40,771 bases of DNA, taken from contig JAOAAA010000019.1 in assembly GCA_026419115.1 (NCBI GenBank), positions 1-40,771 on the forward strand. The letters are read 5' to 3'. Below the pieces are notes generated by a model, which did no database searches, was not told the DNA's origin, and worked only from the letters and a program-made list of their open reading frames with translations. Both the position numbers and the translations under genes were made by a program. The stretch comes from Gemmataceae bacterium (GTDB taxonomy: Bacteria; Planctomycetota; Planctomycetia; Gemmatales; Gemmataceae). Within the stretch, counting starts at the first letter, position 1, and the number at the start of each line of letters is the position of its first letter. Positions 35,661 through 40,771 of this stretch are shown in pieces.

Positions 35661-37873
35661 GGTTGGGCTTGATGTTGCTGATTCCCCTGACTGCCTTTCT
35701 GCAAGAAAAAAAGCCCTCGGTTGTTGACAAAGTTGAAGCCCAACCCCTGTTGGCTCAAGCCAACCGTTTGAGCAAAGCTCTGGAGTTACTGGGGGAACCG
35801 CTCGCAGCCGGTTCGCTTCAAGAATTGACCAAGCTGACCGAAAAAGATGGCGATGAAAAGGTTACCTCGACCATTCAAAAAATCTTCGATCCTTTGACGA
35901 TCGCCACGGTGGAGCTGAACAAAGAGGGAATCGCACGGGTCACACCGACGGCGAACAAGGTCGAATTGCTCGAACAAGGTTGGCGTATCTACTTGGTCAA
36001 AGTGATCAACAAAGAGGGAATAAAAACTCCTTTTCGGACCGAAAGTCCCAATGCGCTTCCCTTGGCCAATTCTCCCAAAGACGACGTAGAAAATCGCTGG
36101 TTAGGCTTGGCCGATTACACGGGGCAACCGTTGTTGACCAACCTTTCGGGCTTAGAGTTGGAATATCGGGTGGTTCAGCTTTATGCCCGTCACAGTGGAG
36201 AACATAAAGCGAAACTGCACTTCGCCACGGCCCCTGCCAAGAAGGGAGAACCCCCAATTGCCGAGCGTGCCCGATGCGAAATTCTATTTCTGGTGAAGCC
36301 GAGCGTGGAAGTTCGCTTCCGTGTTCGTGATGAGAAAGGTGAAAACACCATGGCAGCGTTTGTGATTCGGGATGCGCAAGGACGAGTTTACCCCGCTCAA
36401 TCGAAACGCCTGGCTCCCGACTTTTTCTTCCAACGGCAAATTTATCGGGAAACGGGTGAAACGATCCGTCTACCTATGGGGAAATATCAGGTCGAGTGTT
36501 CCCGAGGTCCCGAATCGATTCCCGAGAGCAAAGAAATAACGGTCACCGAGAAAGGGGGGCTGATCGATTATCAGGTGCAACGCTGGGTCGATCCGGCAGC
36601 GAAAGGGTGGTGGAGCGGCGATCATCATATTCATGCTGCGGGGTGTGCCCATTACGAAAAACCGACCGAAGGGGTCCATCCGCCCGATATGCTCCGTCAC
36701 ATTCGCGGGGAAGATTTGAAGGTGGGTTGCTGCCTCACATGGGGGCCTTGCTTCGATTATCAAAAGCAATTCTTCACTGGCAAACCCGATAATGTCTCGA
36801 AATACCCCTATCTTTTGCGGTACGATGTGGAAGTTTCGGGCTTTGGCTCGCATGCTTCGGGGCATTTGAACCTATTGAAACTGCGGGAGCAAATTTATCC
36901 CGGAGGCGATTCCAAAACGCATTGGCCAACGCTGGGGATGAATACGTTGCGTTGGGCGAAATCTCAAGGGGCGATTACCGGTCCGGCCCATTCTGCGAGC
37001 GGTTTGACCCGTTATGTTGGCAAAATTGCCCAAGGTCAAGAAGGGCCTAATCAGTTACCGAATTTCCACATTCCGGCCTACGATGGCATCGGGGCCAACG
37101 AATTTATCGTGCAGGTGACTCATTTGGTTCCCGGCCCTGACAAGAAGTTGGTTCCGGCGGTCGATTTTATCTCAGCGATGGACACTGACCGCGTGGCCGA
37201 GTGGAATATGTGGTATCACACGCTGAATTGTGGTTATCGCGTTCGGGTCAGTGGCGAGACCGATTTCCCTTGTATCTATGGGGAACGGGTCGGAATCGGC
37301 CGAGTTTACGTCAAGTTGGACGGAAAGCTCGATTTCGATCAATGGACCGACGGGATTGCCGCCGGTCGAAGTTATGTCAGTGATGGCACCACGCACCTGA
37401 TGGATTTTGCAGGCCAAGTGGGTGAGAAGAAATATGAGTTGGGGGTCAACGGCAGTGAAATCAAACTCGAACAACCTCAAAAGATTCGTTTCACCGTTGA
37501 GGTGGCCAGTCGGCTCAACGGGAAAAAAATCCCCATCGAGCTGGTAGTGAATGGCTACCCTGTCGAGAAAAAGGAGATTGTCGCCGATGGTAAATTAAAC
37601 GCGCTGAGCTTCGAGACGGAGATCAAACAGAGTAGCTGGGTGGCGGTTCGATGTTTCCCACACGCTCACACCAACCCGATTTTTGTGCTGGTGGGGGAAA
37701 AACCGATCCGTGCCAATCGGGCCAGTGTGGAATGGTGTCTGCAAGGGGTCGAACAGTGTTGGAAGATGAAGAAAGGAACGTACAAGAAAGAGGAACTCGA
37801 ACAAGCAGAAAAAGACTACGAACACGCCCGCAAGGCCTATCAAAAAATTCTTGAAGAACACCCCAAGGACTAA
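35645..37873 (+). CDS. CehA/McbA family metallohydrolase (PHP-like), exported
   Basis: A 742-residue protein with a signal peptide (MRSFFWLGLMLLIPLTAFLQ), an N-terminal region of about 300 residues rich in beta structure, and a PHP-type metallohydrolase domain starting at WWSGDHHIHAAG near residue 322. The His-x-His metal motif is in GDHHIH. Later elements are HASGHLNLLKLRE, SQGAITGPAHSASGL and AIDFISAMDTDR-like sequence (VDFISAMDTDRVAEW). The C-terminus ends in a charged helix (KEELEQAEKDYEHARKAYQK). CehA/McbA members hydrolyse carbamate esters, but planctomycete relatives are uncharacterised. The start is uncertain because the initiation region is duplicated: ATGs at 35552, 35600 and 35645 are all in frame. 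I chose 35645 because it gives a clean signal peptide. Confidence 0.88.
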   Translation: MRSFFWLGLMLLIPLTAFLQEKKPSVVDKVEAQPLLAQANRLSKALELLGEPLAAGSLQELTKLTEKDGDEKVTSTIQKIFDPLTIATVELNKEGIARVTPTANKVELLEQGWRIYLVKVINKEGIKTPFRTESPNALPLANSPKDDVENRWLGLADYTGQPLLTNLSGLELEYRVVQLYARHSGEHKAKLHFATAPAKKGEPPIAERARCEILFLVKPSVEVRFRVRDEKGENTMAAFVIRDAQGRVYPAQSKRLAPDFFFQRQIYRETGETIRLPMGKYQVECSRGPESIPESKEITVTEKGGLIDYQVQRWVDPAAKGWWSGDHHIHAAGCAHYEKPTEGVHPPDMLRHIRGEDLKVGCCLTWGPCFDYQKQFFTGKPDNVSKYPYLLRYDVEVSGFGSHASGHLNLLKLREQIYPGGDSKTHWPTLGMNTLRWAKSQGAITGPAHSASGLTRYVGKIAQGQEGPNQLPNFHIPAYDGIGANEFIVQVTHLVPGPDKKLVPAVDFISAMDTDRVAEWNMWYHTLNCGYRVRVSGETDFPCIYGERVGIGRVYVKLDGKLDFDQWTDGIAAGRSYVSDGTTHLMDFAGQVGEKKYELGVNGSEIKLEQPQKIRFTVEVASRLNGKKIPIELVVNGYPVEKKEIVADGKLNALSFETEIKQSSWVAVRCFPHAHTNPIFVLVGEKPIRANRASVEWCLQGVEQCWKMKKGTYKKEELEQAEKDYEHARKAYQKILEEHPKD

Positions 37874-38280
37874 CTAATAACAATCAAGGATAAACCAATA
37901 AAAAAGCCCCTCCACAGGAAGCCTGAGTCGGATCAGACGAAGGAAGGCCCTTGCTCTGTGCCTATTCTTACTTCTGGGGTAAGCTCCAATTGAATGTCGC
38001 GATTCCAATCGTTGCCGATACGATGAGCCGCCGACGATACGGCACCCAAGTCGCTAAGCCCATCTCAGAATCGCACTCAGTGAAAGCCGCTTTCCCAGAC
38101 GAACAACAACCTCGGATAGGGTACTCAGACGCCCATCTCGGAAACGCTCTCAGTGAAAGCCGGTCCTGAGTGAAAGCGACCAGCAATCAGGGGGCTTGGT
38201 TTTAACCGAGGGGTTGCCCTATCCATTATTTGATTGAAGTGATATTCTGACCTTTTTCTTGCCCGCATCATGGAAGTGCG
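37874..38280. other. Intergenic region with nested hairpin and 32-bp direct repeat
   Basis: A 407-base gap. CACAG 37913-37917, GCCT 37921-37924 and GTC 37927-37929 pair in order with GAC 37936-37938, AGGC 37945-37948 and CTGTG 37956-37960. This imperfect stem has an A-run before it, so a T-run follows on the minus strand. A 32-bp sequence beginning GCCCATCTC and ending CAGTGAAAGCCG is at 38058-38089 and 38131-38162 (period 73), with a third partial copy at 38165-38180. Overlapping short ORFs on both strands are not credible. Confidence 0.55.
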
Positions 38281-40080
38281 ATGAGTTCAACACCTGTCCG
38301 AGTCTTTTTACCTGCGATTCTCTCAGGGATTCTGGCTTATTTATGCTTTTTTCCCTGCGATTTGGGTTTTCTCGCTTGGTTTGCGTTGGCTCCCTTATTC
38401 TCGACCTTCACTGCGACCGTTTCAACGAAAAGGTTGTTTGTAGCTTGTTTTGTTGGGGGATTGTTTTTCTTTCTGCCCGCAACTCAGTGGATTCGCTTAG
38501 CCAGTCCGCCGATGTACGGGGCATGGATCGGACTGGCGCTTTATTCTAGCCTTATTTGGAGTATCTCCATTCTTTTTATTCGTTGGCTCAAATGGTGTGG
38601 CTTACCGTTGTTGTTTGCGGCCCCGATTGTTTTTGTATCGGCTGATTATTTCCGGACTCATTTCCCGACGGGCTTTCCTTGGTTGAGTCTGTTCGGCTGG
38701 TATACCCCGATTGGTTTTGGTTGGTACCAAATGGGTCAAACCCAACATGATTGGCTTCGGCTGATTCAAATCGCCGACGTGACCGGAGTCTACGGCATCA
38801 CCTTTATGGTGATTATGGCGAATGTGTTGGTCTGGCAATGGTTAGCTCGTTGGGGACCCGTGACTCGCTGGCTGGGACAAGATTTCCCGACCAGTAACCG
38901 ACCTTGGTTTGGAACCATTTTATTTGCAGCAATGTTTGTAGTGTTGATGGGTTACGGTACCGCAGAATTAGAGCACGAACCTTTCGCTATAGGTCCCGTT
39001 GTGGGGGTCTGTCAAACTAATATCGCCCAAGAGATTAAGCTGAATAAGGAAGAGGAAGTCGAAAATCGCCGGATCATGGAGTCGGACTTCATCAAGCAAG
39101 GGAACCAAGTGAGCCAAACCGTTCCCGGCGAAAAACTCGATCTAATGATTTGGCCTGAAACTTCTTACCCCTTCCCCTACTACGAGAATACCCCTGAAAT
39201 TTCTCCGTTGATTGTGGAATATCGACAATGGTTCGAGAAACGCTTGCGAACTACCAGTATCAATTGGCGCACCTACTTACTTATTGGCACCAATGGTGTG
39301 AATGTCGAAGGGAATAAAGAGATCAAAGCCAATAGCGCCCTGTTATTCGATCGCCACGGCGATACCCCTGAATTAAAGGGGCGCTTCGACAAAATTCATT
39401 TGGTGCCGTTTGGCGAATATATTCCCTACGTTCAAACCCTGCCGTTTCTGAAAATCTTTTCCCCCTATCCGGAAGAGTATCAGTGCCGTGCCGGCTCAAA
39501 GTGGACCCGATTTTTATTGCACAAAGTTCGTGGCGGCCCGCGTTCTTTTGGATGCTTGATCTGCTACGAGGATACCGATCCTGCGATTGCTCGGGGATAT
39601 TTCAACACGCGAGAAAAACCGGTCGATTTTCTTGTGAACCTGACCAACGATGGTTGGTTCCGAGGGTCCGAAGAACACGAGCAGCATTTAGCCATCAGCC
39701 GATTCCGTGCGATTGAATGTCGGCGGGCATTGGTCCGGAGTGTGAATCTGGGAATTTCTGCCCTGATCGATGGAGATGGCCGAGTGATTGCTTTGGCTAA
39801 CCAGCCGCCCGAAGTGGACCCCAACACGGGACGAACGCGCGGTATCCCCGTTTCGCAATGGAGTCAAGCCAAATCGACCGATGGAACCTTCCGAGCGACG
39901 GTCCCCCTTGATGAACGAATCAGTCTTTATACTCGTTTAGGGGACCTCTTTGCCCTTGTTTGCTGGGGGGTAATCATTTTCTTCATGCTGATTCGTTTTT
40001 CTAGCCGCATCAATAACCGGTTTTTCGCTCGACCGATGCAACAAGAAATCCCTGTCGATTCACCAAAGGAAATCACCTGA
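38281..40080 (+). CDS. lnt: Apolipoprotein N-acyltransferase
   Basis: A 599-residue inner-membrane enzyme that adds the third acyl chain to the N-terminal Cys of lipoproteins. The N-terminal half has about six hydrophobic helices, with FLAWFALAPLFSTF and the conserved PTGFPWLSLFGW. The nitrilase-like C-terminal domain keeps the catalytic triad: Glu in MIWPETSYPFPYY (about 292), Lys in RFDKIHLVPFGEYIPY (about 370) and Cys in GCLICYEDTDP (about 428). NLTNDGWFRGSEEHEQHL and RAIECRRALVRSVNLGISALI complete the signature. It is larger than E. coli Lnt (512), mostly through inserts. Its presence fits the many exported proteins and the lipoprotein in the window. Confidence 0.96.
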   Translation: MSSTPVRVFLPAILSGILAYLCFFPCDLGFLAWFALAPLFSTFTATVSTKRLFVACFVGGLFFFLPATQWIRLASPPMYGAWIGLALYSSLIWSISILFIRWLKWCGLPLLFAAPIVFVSADYFRTHFPTGFPWLSLFGWYTPIGFGWYQMGQTQHDWLRLIQIADVTGVYGITFMVIMANVLVWQWLARWGPVTRWLGQDFPTSNRPWFGTILFAAMFVVLMGYGTAELEHEPFAIGPVVGVCQTNIAQEIKLNKEEEVENRRIMESDFIKQGNQVSQTVPGEKLDLMIWPETSYPFPYYENTPEISPLIVEYRQWFEKRLRTTSINWRTYLLIGTNGVNVEGNKEIKANSALLFDRHGDTPELKGRFDKIHLVPFGEYIPYVQTLPFLKIFSPYPEEYQCRAGSKWTRFLLHKVRGGPRSFGCLICYEDTDPAIARGYFNTREKPVDFLVNLTNDGWFRGSEEHEQHLAISRFRAIECRRALVRSVNLGISALIDGDGRVIALANQPPEVDPNTGRTRGIPVSQWSQAKSTDGTFRATVPLDERISLYTRLGDLFALVCWGVIIFFMLIRFSSRINNRFFARPMQQEIPVDSPKEIT

Positions 40081-40117
40081 AAATGAGAATTCGCCTCGAT
40101 ATTGAAAATGAGAATTC
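40078..40117. repeat. 15-bp perfect direct repeat after lnt
   Basis: TGAAAATGAGAATTC at 40078-40092, starting at the lnt stop codon, and again at 40103-40117; period 25. Confidence 0.85.
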
Positions 40118-40251
40118 TACCGGAATTTCTGAAACTTTGTCGATCAAGCGACTCTCTGAATACGGAAGTGTTCTCTTATTCTCCTATCCCGTTTAGCCTC
40201 TTGTCTCGGTTCCGTATGATACAAGCATGGGGAAAATTCATCTGGCTCAAG

Positions 40252-40284
40252 TTGTCCGTTAGGACCTAAATGGTATAGGATAAT
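40252..40284 (+). promoter_or_regulatory. Candidate clpC promoter with internal palindrome
   Basis: TTGTCC (40252-40257), 18-base spacer, TAGGAT (40276-40281), overlapped by GATAAT (40279-40284). Within the spacer lies the perfect odd palindrome TTAGGACCTAA (40259-40269), positioned like an operator. It does not match CIRCE or CtsR sites. It lies about 80 bases before the clpC start. Confidence 0.35.
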
Positions 40285-40362
40285 AGTAGAGAGTTTTGGT
40301 AAGGGATACAGACACACGCAATTCAAAATTATTGAGTTGCCTTTTCTTGGAGAAGCGTCGCA

Positions 40363-40771
40363 ATGTATGAACGCTTTACGGATCGTGCTCGCAAGGTGAT
40401 GCAGTTGGCCAATCAAGAGGCCCAACGCTTTAATCACGAGTACATTGGCACCGAACATATCCTCCTCGGGCTGGTTAAAGAAGGCTCAGGGGTAGCAGCA
40501 AATGTTTTGAAGAATCTCGATATTGATCTGCGAAAAATTCGCACGGAAGTGGAAAAATTAGTTCAAACCGGAAGTGGCGGCGATCAAGTCGTTCTTGGGA
40601 AACTTCCACACACACCGCGTGCCAAAAAGGTCATGGAATACTCCATGGAAGAAGCACGCAATCTGAACCATAACTATGTCGGTACTGAGCATCTATTGCT
40701 TGGCCTGTTACGCGAACAGGAAGGGGTCGCGGCTCAAGTCCTCATGAATTTGGGGATGAAACTCGAGGACG
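40363..40771 (+). CDS. clpC: ATP-dependent Clp protease ATP-binding subunit ClpC, 5' part
   Basis: The first 136 codons of a Clp/Hsp100 chaperone, cut by the right edge. It starts [20 protein letters not shown], the canonical ClpC N-terminus, and carries both Clp-N repeats: [20 protein letters not shown] and [20 protein letters not shown]. This domain receives adaptors and substrates; the AAA+ modules lie beyond the window. TTGGAGAAG (ending about 40355) serves as ribosome-binding site. ClpC partners ClpP in general proteolysis and stress response. A palindrome in its upstream region may be an operator. Confidence 0.96.
   Translation, partial: MYERFTDRARKVMQLANQEAQRFNHEYIGTEHILLGLVKEGSGVAANVLKNLDIDLRKIRTEVEKLVQTGSGGDQVVLGKLPHTPRAKKVMEYSMEEARNLNHNYVGTEHLLLGLLREQEGVAAQVLMNLGMKLED

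Noticed and set aside
37951-38186. Overlapping 72-codon ORFs on both strands
   Set aside because: They coincide with the direct-repeat region, have no ribosome-binding site and no family resemblance.

Overview
The window (about 50% GC by eye) looks like a planctomycete chromosome, probably from the Gemmataceae or relatives. The pointers are families typical of that phylum: a DUF1559 prepilin-like protein beside a small lipoprotein, a DUF1592-type cytochrome paired with a DUF1552 protein, a TIGR03067 protein, a BBP7-type outer-membrane barrel, a ThuA protein, a CehA/McbA metallohydrolase and a Tat-exported Gfo/Idh/MocA oxidoreductase. Family placement is inference. I found no tRNA, rRNA, CRISPR array, insertion sequence or phage gene. 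This is ordinary chromosome with mostly short transcription units and frequent strand switches.

Layout. 1-2.7 kb (+): the 3' end of an amino-acid ABC permease, a GNAT acetyltransferase, a secreted serine esterase and a membrane-anchored hypothetical. 2.9-4.0 kb (-): an FMN alpha-hydroxy-acid oxidase. 4.3-7.6 kb (+): a pteridine-reductase-like SDR, a structured intergenic region, a 27-residue very basic miniprotein, a short P-II protein and a secreted hypothetical. 7.7-9.4 kb (-): an XPB-type helicase. 9.7-12.0 kb (+): a TIGR03067 protein and a LamG/phosphoesterase fusion. 12.0-13.0 kb (-): an RluA-type pseudouridine synthase. 13.4-14.8 kb (+): a MATE transporter. 14.9-16.3 kb (-): a Tat-exported Gfo/Idh/MocA protein. 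16.5-19.4 kb (+): PhoH, a strong terminator and isocitrate dehydrogenase. 19.6-24.5 kb (-): a compact operon of WD40 protein, DUF1592 cytochrome and DUF1552 protein. 24.7-30.0 kb (-): lipoprotein and DUF1559 pair, inositol-monophosphatase family protein with a secreted hypothetical, and a GT39-like membrane glycosyltransferase. 30.1-31.6 kb (+): ThuA protein and a small secreted protein. 31.8-33.3 kb (-): MiaB. 33.7-40.8 kb (+): BBP7 protein, CehA/McbA metallohydrolase, Lnt and the 5' end of ClpC.

How the genes work together. The clearest functional unit is the WD40/DUF1592/DUF1552 operon, whose genes abut or overlap by 4 bp and whose products all carry export signals, so an extracytoplasmic c-heme complex is likely. 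Many other genes encode exported or envelope proteins, with Lnt as the lipoprotein-maturation enzyme. Housekeeping functions (Icd, MiaB, RluA-type, ClpC, PhoH) are interspersed.

The least explained signals are three. First, mutually exclusive inverted repeats lie between the SDR gene and the miniprotein/P-II pair. Second, short imperfect tandem duplications (period 16-73 bp) recur at gene edges; two duplicate the N-terminal coding or initiation segment and one the stop-codon segment, with many of the differences synonymous. Third, several coding regions and one ribosome-binding site contain G or C runs of 9-11. I see no convincing new multi-gene defence or mobile system.
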